Of a stretch of DNA of 64,000 nucleotides, positions 54,827-64,000 are shown one piece after another. This stretch comes from Filifactor alocis ATCC 35896. GTDB lineage: Bacteria; Bacillota; Clostridia; Peptostreptococcales; Filifactoraceae. How positions within the stretch are numbered: the stretch's first letter is position 1; each line of letters begins with the position of its first letter. The stretch is from positions 1,302,001 to 1,366,000 of the forward strand of contig NC_016630.1 of assembly GCF_000163895.2 (NCBI RefSeq), written 5' to 3'. The notes beneath the pieces were generated by a model. The model did no database searches and was not told the origin of the DNA. It saw nothing but the letters and a program-made list of their open reading frames with translations. The translations under genes were made by a program, and so were the position numbers.

Positions 54827-54877
54827 ATTTCTAAATATCAAAGTTAACTACTTATCATGAAAGGAAGTTGTGACATT

Positions 54878-55945
54878 ATGGCAAAAAAGAAAAGGATTAC
54901 TTTAGTAAACAATTTCAATGAACTCATCGAAAACGGTGATATGAAACAACTCATGGCTGTTTATGAGAAATGTGAACTTCATGCTTATGACGGTCGCTAC
55001 GGTATGAACACCGCTTTGCATCACTACGGTGTTCCGGCTTCTCTTATTCGTTGGCTGGTAGACCAAGGGTTAGATGTCAATACCCTGAATTATTATGGTC
55101 GTACACCGTTGTATGTACAATCTACCATAGGAAGTGATATCGTAGAACTGCTTTTTGAACTTGGCGGAGATATCCAAAAACCGGACCGATATGGTAACAC
55201 TCCTTTGCATACGGCATCAGAATTTTTTCATACAAAAACGGTTCAGTTTTTGGTGGAACACGGTGCAGATGTTCATGCGGAAAATGATTGGAACCGAACA
55301 CCGCTTGCTGCTTCTCTTGCGTGTTGTCGCAATAGTAATATTTCTCAAGTAGCTGAAATTTCAAGTATCCTATTGGATGCCGGCACAAAAATAACTTCTG
55401 ATATGATAGAAAGAGTGAAACAGATCGGAGAAGATTTTGAATTTCATCGAGAAAACTTCAACAAACAATTTCTTTTGGAAACAGAAACAGGGCTCAACAA
55501 ACTATATCAATTATTCGGTGTAACCCCCGTTGCAAAACGCCAAATTCACGATGGAGTTTCTCCTATTGTCGTGGAAGATGCTCCTTGGAAACAGCAATAT
55601 GAAGCTCTTTGGAATTTTCTGATTCCTTCCAAAGGACCGGCAAAAACCATGCAAGGGGAAGTGATTCGCATAACAGGACGAGTACAAGATGAATTATACA
55701 GAAACGGCGGTGTCAACTGGGACAGAAACTACCGTAACATGCTCCATGCACTGTTAAAACACTTTGCTTCCGGTGTACCCCTTTCAGAAAAAGAATTGGA
55801 AGAGACAAAAATGTTAACATCAAGCATACGTGCCAAAGGTGCTGATGAAGATTCCTTAACCGAACGACTTTGTGAGCTTGCTGTCTTGTGGGTATTGTTA
55901 AATCCCAATCCGATTCCATTAGAAAAACCGAATTATGATAGGTGA
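54878..55945 (+). CDS. Ankyrin-repeat protein
   Basis: 355 residues. About four ankyrin repeats in residues 15-170 (GMNTALHHYGVPASLIRWLVDQGLDVN, GRTPLYVQSTIGSDIVELLFELGGDIQ, GNTPLHTASEFFHTKTVQFLVEHGADVH, NRTPLAASLACCRN), then an unrecognised C-terminal region (about 190-355) containing WNFLIPSKGPAKTMQGEVIRITGRVQDELYRNGGVNWDRNYRNML. No signal peptide, so cytoplasmic or exported by another route. ATG 54878 has AAAGGAAG 10 bases upstream; an in-frame ATG at 54857 is possible. Followed 12 bases later by an unknown small gene. Ankyrin proteins of this kind often act as binding or immunity modules. Confidence 0.85.
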   Translation: MAKKKRITLVNNFNELIENGDMKQLMAVYEKCELHAYDGRYGMNTALHHYGVPASLIRWLVDQGLDVNTLNYYGRTPLYVQSTIGSDIVELLFELGGDIQKPDRYGNTPLHTASEFFHTKTVQFLVEHGADVHAENDWNRTPLAASLACCRNSNISQVAEISSILLDAGTKITSDMIERVKQIGEDFEFHRENFNKQFLLETETGLNKLYQLFGVTPVAKRQIHDGVSPIVVEDAPWKQQYEALWNFLIPSKGPAKTMQGEVIRITGRVQDELYRNGGVNWDRNYRNMLHALLKHFASGVPLSEKELEETKMLTSSIRAKGADEDSLTERLCELAVLWVLLNPNPIPLEKPNYDR

Positions 55946-55957
55946 GGTAAATAAACT

Positions 55958-56335
55958 ATGATTGAATGGATAGAAAGAAAAAAACGCAAGCATAACTGTA
56001 AGATACATTTTGATGACAACAGTTTTCGAATCAACCATTGTGTGGTAGCTCCGGTTCACACGATTCCCGATGACATCCTTCCCAACCGGGAGTTTGATTT
56101 TTATCTTCAAACTTCTTATGATATCTATTTCCTTCGACTGATAAATAGTACAGAAAAATGTGGAACTGTTTATCCCGCAAAGAAAGATGGAATTGTCTAT
56201 ATCGTGTGCTTTTTGCCCATCTCTAAACATACGATAGCCACATCAATTCAAACCATTATGAACTGCTTAAAACAATACGGATTTCCCAATATGCACAATC
56301 CGAAAGCTAACATCAACTTCACAATAGAGGATTGA
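55958..56335 (+). CDS. Unknown 125-residue protein paired with the ankyrin gene
   Basis: Basic N-terminus (MIEWIERKKRKHNCKI), alternating beta-type segments (NHCVVAPVHTIPDDILPNREFDFYL, YDIYFLRLINSTEKCGTVYPAKKDGIVYIVCFLPI) and a C-terminal helix. No TM or signal peptide. Translated just after the ankyrin gene (GTGAGGTAAATAAACT leader), so the two products may act together. Not recognised. Confidence 0.7.
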   Translation: MIEWIERKKRKHNCKIHFDDNSFRINHCVVAPVHTIPDDILPNREFDFYLQTSYDIYFLRLINSTEKCGTVYPAKKDGIVYIVCFLPISKHTIATSIQTIMNCLKQYGFPNMHNPKANINFTIED

Positions 56336-56912
56336 TATGGTAAGGCAATATCTTTGAAATAATACATGTTGTGAGATTTGTTCGACAAATGATTCATCCG
56401 GAACGATAAAATATGGAAACATCTCTTTTAGAAATTTCTGTTGAGCTTTGTATTCTCCAATATTGCGCTGTCTTCGAATAACAGATTCTGTTACGAACAG
56501 TCGAGGATACAAAGTTCAAACTGCTTAAAAATAACCTAAATTCAGATATCTTCTAAAATTGGGACTCTATGATACATTTCAGAAAATCGAATACGATAAA
56601 AATATCTTTCTCGAATTTCTGTTCTCTTTTCTATGCTATGTCATTGTTCTATCAATATCATGCTACCAATTCAATTCATACTATCACTGATAAAAGTTAT
56701 GATATGAATTTTCTTTTTTTGATAAGATGATAAGATAGTATTTCTTTTATCCTCTTTATCCTTGTCATCACAATAAAAATCAAAATTTTACAAAAAAAGA
56801 GTACCTTCCGTACATCCATACAAAAAGCACTCCAAACCTACCTTTATCAAAAATCTAATATCAAAAATCTAAAATTGTAATACATTTTCAGATATGTTAC
56901 TATTCCAAAGGC
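56336..56912. other. Intergenic, about 575 bp
   Basis: AT-rich. A minus-strand TTG frame (56267-56512) with VIRRQRNIGEYKAQQKFLKE looks partly coding and could be a gene relic, but has no SD and overlaps the upstream gene. Otherwise nothing. Confidence 0.4.
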
Positions 56913-57398
56913 TTACATATCATCTTTTACACCGACAGCAATCAACTTTGCCTTTGCACGCACGATGCCGTCAACTTCCATCTCCATACTGACAATAATT
57001 TTTCTTTCGCCGATTTCTTCCGCTTTGGATGTCACTGTAACCACTTCATTCATCGGTACCGGTTTTTTGAAATCAATTTCAATTCTTCCTGTAATAAAAC
57101 GTCCAATCACAGTATCTTCTGTCAGTGTAAGTCCTTTGTTATTGTGAGCAAACCACGCAGCAGACGCAGTTCCGTGGCAATCAAATGCCATTGCAATCAT
57201 TCCTCCGTAAAGATTGTTCGGAACTCCACCTGTATATTGTTTGTCAGGTACAAATTGACAAACACATGTATCGCCGTCTTCACTCGGATAAGAATGTAAA
57301 TGCAAACCTGTAAGATTTTTCGGTCCACATCCCCAACAATATTGAAATCTTTCTCCATACGTATCTTGAATGGCTATTTTCTTATTTTCTGTACTCAT
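56913..57398 (-). CDS. PaaI-family hotdog thioesterase
   Basis: 161 residues. Hotdog fold with FQYCWGCGPKNLTGLHLHSYP at the N-terminus and NNLYGGMIAMAFDCHGTASAA as the active-site helix, where the family usually has HGG; here YGGM. Hydrolyses acyl-CoA or acyl-ACP thioesters; substrate unknown. Monocistronic. Confidence 0.82.
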   Translation of the reverse strand: MSTENKKIAIQDTYGERFQYCWGCGPKNLTGLHLHSYPSEDGDTCVCQFVPDKQYTGGVPNNLYGGMIAMAFDCHGTASAAWFAHNNKGLTLTEDTVIGRFITGRIEIDFKKPVPMNEVVTVTSKAEEIGERKIIVSMEMEVDGIVRAKAKLIAVGVKDDM

Positions 57399-57826
57399 TC
57401 CTCTTCTCCTCTCTCATACACATGGTGTTTCTTAACACCCATGCTCTGCAATCGTGCTTTTTGCAATCTTTATGTATCACCGGACATAGCCCTTACCTTC
57501 TCTCTTTTTAGATAGAAAATAAGAAGTTTATGTACTGACATTTGTAATTTTGAAAGCAATAATATCATTATTTTTTGTCTTACAACTATGTTTCCTCTTA
57601 TCGTGTACCATAGAATATTCTGACACATAACTGATTCAAATTATTATTTTACAACATAATTGATGTAACAAAATTATTCTTTCCAAACTGCATTTCACTA
57701 TCCAAATTTACCATATTTTCCCTAAAACATCAAGGTGTATCACATCATTTGTAAAAAATGAAATTGAGCTGCATTTGTCATATTTTACCGATATCTTCAA
57801 AGATAATTATTTTGATACAAAAAATA
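57399..57826. other. Intergenic, about 430 bp, nothing recognised
   Basis: AT-rich leader of the thioesterase gene and spacer to the next terminator. Confidence 0.4.
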
Positions 57827-57860
57827 TCAGGGTGGAAACAAAAGGTTACTTCCACCCTGA
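57827..57860 (-). terminator. Terminator of the large surface-protein gene
   Basis: Perfect 11-bp stem TCAGGGTGGAA (57827-57837)/TTCCACCCTGA (57850-57860), T-run on the minus strand. Confidence 0.9.
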
Positions 57861-57931
57861 CTTTCTCATACCACAACAAACTTTTATTTTAAGGGAAATT
57901 TAATGTCATTATCTACCATCTCATTTGCTTT

Positions 57932-60900
57932 CTATTTCATCACAGAAATAGTAATTTTTTTCTCTTTTGCATCCCAAACAATACTTCTTTCTGATGTTCC
58001 TTGTTTCAAACGAAATGCTTTTACAACAGATGAAACAGGCACCATCACTCTACCTTTCTTAACCTCAGGTTGTGTATCCAAATGCACTACTTCTCCATTT
58101 ATTATCATTTCATTAGAACCTACTTTTAAGGTACAAACAGTATTGCCGTCTTGCAATGTAACAGTCTTTGTTTTGTTATCCCACTTCACTTGATAGCCTA
58201 ATTCCTCTGCCAGGAATCGAACGGATAACATAAGTCTATTGTCTTTTAGATAAGGTGGTACATCCGCTTTTTTGACAACTTTTTTTCCATCTATTATTGT
58301 AATAATGGTATCTTTATTTAAATCACATACCACTGTAATATGTTTTTTGGTTTGTTTTTCTGCTGAATCGACAATATTGTCACTCTCTTCTTCCTGTTCT
58401 TTCTTTTTGTTCTGATCTTCTTTCTTGTCTTTTTTATCTTTTTTGTCTTTTCCGGAAGAAGAATTCCCTTCATTAGAAGTTTGTTCTTTCACATACACCA
58501 AATCTCCGTTTTCTACAAATGTCATTTCCGCAAGTTGCACCTTGATAACTGGTTTTATGATAACCGCATCTTCCGGAACATTCTTTAATTGAATAGTGTA
58601 TATACCGTTATCCTCTGTAACAGTGTAACTTTCTGCAGGTACAGTCTTTTTGTCATATTTCGGTGTTGCCGAACCGATGACATCAAAATTTTTGCCATAC
58701 TCTTCTTTTGTTACATAGTTCAGGTATAATCTTTTGTCTCCTTCTTTTTTCAACCCTGCAATTTTGCTTTCAATTTTGATTTCTCCGCTCTTTAAAACAG
58801 GATACATTTGTCCGTTATGTTTATTCTTCTTTGATCTTTCTCCCAACACTTTGAAATCTGCACGCATATCTTTCACAATTTTGGAGAAACTTCCCTTTAT
58901 CTTTTTGCCATCTTTCTTGTAACTTGGCATCTTTTGCATTTCTTCCAATTCTGCTTTTGTAATGTTACTGTCTTCTTTTACAAGCAATGCTTTTGCTCGC
59001 TCAAGATGTGCATTGAACTTTTCAATTGCAGTTTTGTTGCCATCTGTTGCAATTCCTTCTAATTTCAACACATCCGGTTTTACAGAATCCACATATTTTT
59101 TAAGTTGTTGTTTTGCCGCCCTCACTTCATCTTGATTAGGTTCAAGCGAAGGCTCAGCATTCAACGCCTTGAAAGTAATACTAATATCAAAACATTTTTT
59201 GTCTGATAACGTAGGATCAAAATCGTCTACTTTAACTTTTATTTCTTTCACATTCTGAAGCATAGAATTCAATTTCACATTAGCATCTTCAGCAAACTGA
59301 TAATCTTTATCTGCAAACAAAGAGATTGTAGCTGTATACTCTCTATCAGGCTCTACTTTCTTATCTTTCGATACAATCACATTACCAATCGACCAATTGA
59401 TATTAGCTTCTTGTCTCTTAATCCCTTCTGCTTTTGCTATTGCTTGCATAGGGAAACTCTCTCCCAGCTTCAGTCCGGCAAAACTCAATTCCACATTTTG
59501 AATTTTCTTCATATCTGTTGCATCAAAAGTATGTGAAATAACAAAACCGTTTCGATTTCCTTTTTTATTGTTAATCATAAATTTACCGTTTGCACTAAGC
59601 AAGTATCCATCTTTTAATTCAACTTCTACCTTCACTTTATAAGATTTATGGAATCCTGCTTTTCCCGATACTTTCTTAAAACCGTCAAACCACTGCATAT
59701 TCTTAATTACAACATGTTCGTTATCACAAGTCGCTTCTGTAGCCAAGTTTTCTTCTGCTTTCGGTTCTACAATCACAATATTAAAATCATCAATAAATTT
59801 TGAAGATTTTTCTTTTAATTCTTTTGTAATTTCTTTTACCTTTTCAACTGTATTTGCACTTTCAATTGCCTGTTCATAACCGAAAACCTCTTCCCAAGTA
59901 AGCTTATTCTTAATTTTTTCAAGTTCTGCTTTCGCTTCAGATTTTGGTTGAACAAGACTATCTTCCAACTTTGCTTTCGCAACATATTGTGCTATCTTCG
60001 GTTTGTCTTTTGCTACCTTAATGCTGCCAATATAATAATTTTTACGAGGTTGTGACAAATTTTTCAATTGTTGAACACTTTGAATTGCAACTGCCCTAAT
60101 ATCTTCCAAGCTCAATTCCTTTTCTTCCCACAGAGCAGTAACCACCGTAGGAGACTTTACAACAATTTTATCTCCGGGTAATTTGTCTTTACCGTTTACT
60201 TGCCAACATCTGAATTGCTCTCCTTCAGGTGCTGTAAAACCACACTCTGGAAGTTTGTAAGATGTTCCTTTTTCTACATAAACATCCTCCATTATTCCGC
60301 TTCCATCACCTTTAGCAAAAGATATCATCACTTTTTCTCCTGAAGAGATCTTCTTCAAGGCATTTTGTACTGCTTGATGAATCACATTACAACTTACAGT
60401 TGCGTGAGAAACTACATCTATACCCAAATCTTTTCCTAAGCTGTTACCCATTACTTCTTCTACTGTTTTACCGATATATTGATGCATAATCGGAACTGCT
60501 CGATTATAATATCCCTCATTAGGCTTTTCTTCATCATTCGGATCATCGCAAACTGTACCGTTATCACGAACATGAACAATTTTACCGTCTTTTACCCAAA
60601 CTTTTACTTTGATAGTATAAGGTGTAATATAATGAGACTTCGGAACGTTTGCTTCTCCTTCATAAGCTGTTGCACCTTCTAACGGATCTGTTTCCAGTGA
60701 TTTTAGTGCAACGGATAGGTTATGAATAAGTTGTTCCACCTTTGTATCGGTAATATTGATTACCATCAAATTTTTCTTAGCGGATTCATAAGCTTTTTCT
60801 ACTACTTTCCATTTTTCTTTATCAAATGTCGATGATTTTGCATCAAGACTTTCTTTTTCAAACATCAACCTGTTCAATTCCGCGCGTTTATTTGCCCACA

Positions 60901-63900
60901 ACAATGCTTTGGTAACACTTCGTACCTTCGATTTGGAAGCATCATTATCTGTATAAGCGGATTTTGCATCTTTCAAAGTATCTTCAAAAAACTTTTTGTA
61001 CTCTTCGGTTAATTTTTTAGAGTCAATTTCTTCTGCTTTATCAATAGCAGATTTCAATTCTTGTTTGTCAGCCTCTGTCGCTTTCACTTTCGGATCAACA
61101 ATAAAGGTTTTTCCGACATCATCTACAAGAGCATTCGGATTTTTTTCTCCCGGTGTATGAATCACTACTGCATCGTCATACTCCTTGACCCCAGGATTAT
61201 TTACAAAAGCCTGGAATCCGATTTCTTTAAGTGTTCCCGGAACATTGAGCTCTGTAAATTTATTATTTCCGAACGCCTGACTTCCAATCACTTCCAACTT
61301 GTTCGGCAAAACAATTGTGCTTAATTTGTTGTCAGCAAACGCCAATGACTGAATCGTTTTTAATTTACTGTCTTTTGCAAATGTTACTTCTGTTAAACTA
61401 CATTTTCTAAAAGCTGCATTCATAATTGTTTCCACGGATGACGGAACTTCTATCTTACCCAATTCACACATAAAGAAGCACGCTTGATCGATATATTCCA
61501 AGTTTTCATTCCATTTTACTTCATTTACATTTGACATCATAAATACACCCATTCCAAGTTTTTTCAAATCTCTCGGAAGTGTAATACTATGAATATCATT
61601 GAATTGCAATGCATAATCTTCTATTTCCACAATGGTATCCGGCAACTTAACACTTTCAATATCATATCCTTGATTCAAATTTCTAAAAGCATCCATACCA
61701 ATGACTGTTACCGACTTTCCATCAGGTGTCTTGTCCGGAATCACTAAATTTTTGTTCTTCTTAATTTTTAAATTTCCTTGTTTGGAAAATCCGGTTACTG
61801 TTGTTCCTTCATATCTGAAATCATCCGTTTTCCATTCCTTGTAATTGATGGATGGATTTGTCCCCTGATTTTTAGGATCAACCAAATAGTTTTCTTTATC
61901 CTGTAATTTATTTGGATTTGTTCCGGATACAGTACGAATAATGACCTTTCCGTCGTATTTATCAGAACCGGTATTTGTTGTAAATGCTTGCTCTCCTATT
62001 GATTTTAGAGAATCGGGAACAGTAATTTCTTCGATTCTATTTTCTGAAAAAGCAAGTCTTCCGATTGTCTCTACATTTCCTTTAAATATAACGGAACTTA
62101 ATTTATTTCCTCTCATCATACTTAGAGGAATATCGGTCATTTTTGCAGGAACTGTAAGACTTGTAAATTCGTTTCTAAAAAATGCCGCCATATCAACAAA
62201 TTCTATGCTGTCAGGAAGAACTAACTCTCCTTTGCAACCGTTAAATGCAAATGCCATACTTCCGATTGCTCTGTACCCTTCAGGAATTTGCAGGCTGTTC
62301 AATCGTTTGTCACCAAGTTTAGCTGAAAACGCTCCTTTGGTCACAGCCTCTACTTTATTTCCTTTTGCATCCACTGTAGGAAGTTGTAAGTCTTTTACAG
62401 TTTTGAGTTTCTCAAGGCCTTTTTGTGAAAATCCTGAAACTGCATTCAGTTCCACTTCTTTTTGACTTCCGTCATCTTCTAACTCGATTACCTTAAAAGT
62501 TCCAAAAACAAAATCTTCTGTTTCCCATTTGCTGCTTGGTTGAGGCACAGACGGTTCTTCTTTATCAGCAATAATTTCCCAATAATCACTGGTATTTTTG
62601 ATTCTTTCTGCCACTGTTTTGGTTGTATGAATTTTTACTACATTTTCAGATTGTAAAAAACTATATTCTCCGATTTCTTCTAAAGTAGAAGGTGCATCAA
62701 TTTCTTCAATTGCAGAATATTGGAAGGCTCCATCTTCAATTACTCTGTATCCTTCAGGCATTACAATCGCCTTAATATCCATCGCATCTTCTTGGAATGC
62801 ATAATCTGCTATTCCTACAACAGGTGCTCCCTTATCTGTTCTTGCAGGAAGTATTACCGGTTTGTCTTTCATTTTGTTGAATTTTTTACTTCCCTTTTTA
62901 CTAAAACCTTTCACTTCATTTTCTTTGTTGTAAGTAAAATCAGAAGGTTGATATTCATTGTTCTCTGCAACAGGATCTACAACATAATTTCCTCTGCTGA
63001 TTAAATTGTTCGGATTATCCTTGTTCGGAGTCCATAACAGAACTTTCTTTTCACTTGGATTCAATGGATTAGTTTTTCCGGGATTGCCGTCAAAAGCATC
63101 TTTTTTGATTCCATCTACACCATTTGTTTGATTTTTTAAACTCTTAGGAATATTCACCTCTGTCAGTTGATTGTTTGCAAAAGCTTTTTCATAGATATGA
63201 ACGACCTTTGAACCCATCTCCACCTTAACAAGCTGATTGTTCATAAATGATTCCGGTCCGATTGATTGACAACTTTCCGGCAATTTGATTTCTGTCAGTT
63301 GATTTCCTTTGAATGCTGCTTTTGACGGATATCTGAAGGTAGAAGGGAATTTCACCTCTGTCAATTCATTGTTCTCAAAAGCGCTATCATTTGCATATAG
63401 CAATCCATCATGAAAAACAACTTTTTTCAAACCGCAGTCTTGGAACGCTCTAAATTGTACATGGGTATAATTTTTCGGAATTTCTACACTTTCGATTTTT
63501 TCACCTTTGAATGAGTCTTCCAAAACCCACACCGGTACAATTCCTTTCGTATCTGCTGACGGAAGTACCACATTTTTGTTTTTCTTTAATTTTTCCTTTC
63601 CTTTTTCAGAAAATCCTTTTACTGTGTAATTCACATCCGGAAACCCTGTTCCATCTTCATCTGTTCCCGGAATCGGATCATAATAGAACTCAAAATCTTC
63701 TGCTGTCCAATTTAAATTTGCTTCCGATTTCAGATAAACAGGTGTAACTTCAGTTGCTCCGTCTTCTCCATTATCGGCAAAAGCTTCAAAACCTACTTTA
63801 ACCTTGCCTTTTTCATTATCAATTTTTGCATTTCCTTGCAAAATCTTATTGTTATAAAATGCGTGAATTTCTATTGCTTGTACCGATTCCGGAATCAATA

Positions 63901-64000
63901 CTTCTTTTAATTGATTAAATGCAAATGCATTCACTTCGAGTTCCATCAATGTATCAGGAAATTCTATTGTAGTGAGCAAATTTCCTGCAAATGCCGAATC
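57932..64000 (-). CDS. Giant BspA-like LRR surface protein with FMN-binding and stalk domains, 5' end outside the window
   Basis: At least 2,020 residues visible; the frame is open to the window edge, so signal peptide and N-terminus are missing. Domain order (visible residues): many LRR_5/BspA repeats of the AFxxNxLxxIxxPxSL type in blocks separated by short WxxxDFxY segments with GFSxxGxxKLKxxKxLxxP motifs (about 1-990); FIVAR-like helices (about 1010-1150); FMN-binding domain (about 1155-1265; IKVKVWVKDGKIVHV...GIDVVSHATVSCNVIHQAVQNAL); InlB-type repeat (about 1270-1345, PGDKIVVKSPTVVTALWEE); further FIVAR and beta domains; Lys/Asp-rich linker (KDKKDKKDKKEDQNKKK, about 1850); C-terminal stalk domain (about 1890-2015) ending IVWDAKEKKITISVMK. 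Likely an adhesin or surface scaffold; no LPXTG motif is seen. Confidence 0.88.
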   Translation of the reverse strand, partial: DSAFAGNLLTTIEFPDTLMELEVNAFAFNQLKEVLIPESVQAIEIHAFYNNKILQGNAKIDNEKGKVKVGFEAFADNGEDGATEVTPVYLKSEANLNWTAEDFEFYYDPIPGTDEDGTGFPDVNYTVKGFSEKGKEKLKKNKNVVLPSADTKGIVPVWVLEDSFKGEKIESVEIPKNYTHVQFRAFQDCGLKKVVFHDGLLYANDSAFENNELTEVKFPSTFRYPSKAAFKGNQLTEIKLPESCQSIGPESFMNNQLVKVEMGSKVVHIYEKAFANNQLTEVNIPKSLKNQTNGVDGIKKDAFDGNPGKTNPLNPSEKKVLLWTPNKDNPNNLISRGNYVVDPVAENNEYQPSDFTYNKENEVKGFSKKGSKKFNKMKDKPVILPARTDKGAPVVGIADYAFQEDAMDIKAIVMPEGYRVIEDGAFQYSAIEEIDAPSTLEEIGEYSFLQSENVVKIHTTKTVAERIKNTSDYWEIIADKEEPSVPQPSSKWETEDFVFGTFKVIELEDDGSQKEVELNAVSGFSQKGLEKLKTVKDLQLPTVDAKGNKVEAVTKGAFSAKLGDKRLNSLQIPEGYRAIGSMAFAFNGCKGELVLPDSIEFVDMAAFFRNEFTSLTVPAKMTDIPLSMMRGNKLSSVIFKGNVETIGRLAFSENRIEEITVPDSLKSIGEQAFTTNTGSDKYDGKVIIRTVSGTNPNKLQDKENYLVDPKNQGTNPSINYKEWKTDDFRYEGTTVTGFSKQGNLKIKKNKNLVIPDKTPDGKSVTVIGMDAFRNLNQGYDIESVKLPDTIVEIEDYALQFNDIHSITLPRDLKKLGMGVFMMSNVNEVKWNENLEYIDQACFFMCELGKIEVPSSVETIMNAAFRKCSLTEVTFAKDSKLKTIQSLAFADNKLSTIVLPNKLEVIGSQAFGNNKFTELNVPGTLKEIGFQAFVNNPGVKEYDDAVVIHTPGEKNPNALVDDVGKTFIVDPKVKATEADKQELKSAIDKAEEIDSKKLTEEYKKFFEDTLKDAKSAYTDNDASKSKVRSVTKALLWANKRAELNRLMFEKESLDAKSSTFDKEKWKVVEKAYESAKKNLMVINITDTKVEQLIHNLSVALKSLETDPLEGATAYEGEANVPKSHYITPYTIKVKVWVKDGKIVHVRDNGTVCDDPNDEEKPNEGYYNRAVPIMHQYIGKTVEEVMGNSLGKDLGIDVVSHATVSCNVIHQAVQNALKKISSGEKVMISFAKGDGSGIMEDVYVEKGTSYKLPECGFTAPEGEQFRCWQVNGKDKLPGDKIVVKSPTVVTALWEEKELSLEDIRAVAIQSVQQLKNLSQPRKNYYIGSIKVAKDKPKIAQYVAKAKLEDSLVQPKSEAKAELEKIKNKLTWEEVFGYEQAIESANTVEKVKEITKELKEKSSKFIDDFNIVIVEPKAEENLATEATCDNEHVVIKNMQWFDGFKKVSGKAGFHKSYKVKVEVELKDGYLLSANGKFMINNKKGNRNGFVISHTFDATDMKKIQNVELSFAGLKLGESFPMQAIAKAEGIKRQEANINWSIGNVIVSKDKKVEPDREYTATISLFADKDYQFAEDANVKLNSMLQNVKEIKVKVDDFDPTLSDKKCFDISITFKALNAEPSLEPNQDEVRAAKQQLKKYVDSVKPDVLKLEGIATDGNKTAIEKFNAHLERAKALLVKEDSNITKAELEEMQKMPSYKKDGKKIKGSFSKIVKDMRADFKVLGERSKKNKHNGQMYPVLKSGEIKIESKIAGLKKEGDKRLYLNYVTKEEYGKNFDVIGSATPKYDKKTVPAESYTVTEDNGIYTIQLKNVPEDAVIIKPVIKVQLAEMTFVENGDLVYVKEQTSNEGNSSSGKDKKDKKDKKEDQNKKKEQEEESDNIVDSAEKQTKKHITVVCDLNKDTIITIIDGKKVVKKADVPPYLKDNRLMLSVRFLAEELGYQVKWDNKTKTVTLQDGNTVCTLKVGSNEMIINGEVVHLDTQPEVKKGRVMVPVSSVVKAFRLKQGTSERSIVWDAKEKKITISVMK

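Noticed and set aside
56267..56512. Minus-strand TTG frame that looks partly coding
   Set aside because: No SD, a stop two codons upstream, and overlap with the 125-residue gene; at most a relic.

Overview
The window comes from a low-GC (roughly one-third G+C) Firmicute of class Clostridia. The evidence is the low GC, strong AGGAGG-type ribosome binding sites, GTG and TTG starts, a T-box leader, a CIRCE operator, the phoH-ybeY-era-recO block, pyruvate phosphate dikinase with its own regulators, and BspA-like leucine-rich surface proteins. An anaerobic, amino-acid-fermenting relative of the Peptostreptococcaceae would fit, but I cannot name the species. No rRNA, tRNA, CRISPR array or prophage was found. 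The only intact mobile element is one IS200-type insertion.

Layout. 1-2.4 kb: 3' part of glycerol dehydrogenase, a CPBP membrane protease and an HD-domain protein. 2.8-7.9 kb (minus): an isochorismatase-family hydrolase, then a ccpN-ppsR-ppdK unit in which PPDK sits with both its predicted transcriptional and post-translational regulators. 8.3-12.4 kb (plus): a T-box leader and a serine-biosynthesis operon (class V aminotransferase, serA, DUF1015). 12.7-13.4 kb: IS200-like element. 13.5-18.9 kb (minus): DUF4342 protein with a probable nonsense truncation, then recO, era, ybeY, phoH and a fused rph-rdgB gene. 19.6-27.5 kb (minus): cell-wall amidase, a two-component system coupled to a methionine gamma-lyase-type enzyme, rnhB, rbgA, mscL. 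27.7-31.4 kb (minus): a complete TAXI-TRAP transporter. 31.6-38.4 kb (minus): DUF4300, GME-fold protein, nusB, asp23, plsX, DUF1294, an unknown protein, rmuC. 39-41.9 kb (minus): NAD de novo synthesis, nadA-nadC-nadX, behind a palindromic operator. 42.4-43.4 kb: NERD-HRDC protein. 43.7-47.8 kb (minus): polyamine importer potABCD with an attenuator-like leader. 48.1-54.4 kb (minus): stalk-domain protein, zinc-ribbon membrane protein, an IS remnant and clpB under CIRCE. 54.9-56.3 kb (plus): ankyrin-repeat protein and an unknown partner. 56.9-64 kb (minus): a hotdog thioesterase and a very large surface protein with LRR, FMN-binding, InlB-type and stalk domains, running off the window.

Most of the window is housekeeping and fermentative metabolism. 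The points most worth a second look are: a hairpin lying exactly between Shine-Dalgarno and start codon of the DUF4300 gene; an intrinsic terminator inside the pot operon leader; DUF1015 as a member of the serine operon; an FMN-binding domain inside an LRR surface protein; the ankyrin/unknown pair; and the in-frame stop in the DUF4342 gene. I saw no clear new multi-gene defence or mobile system.
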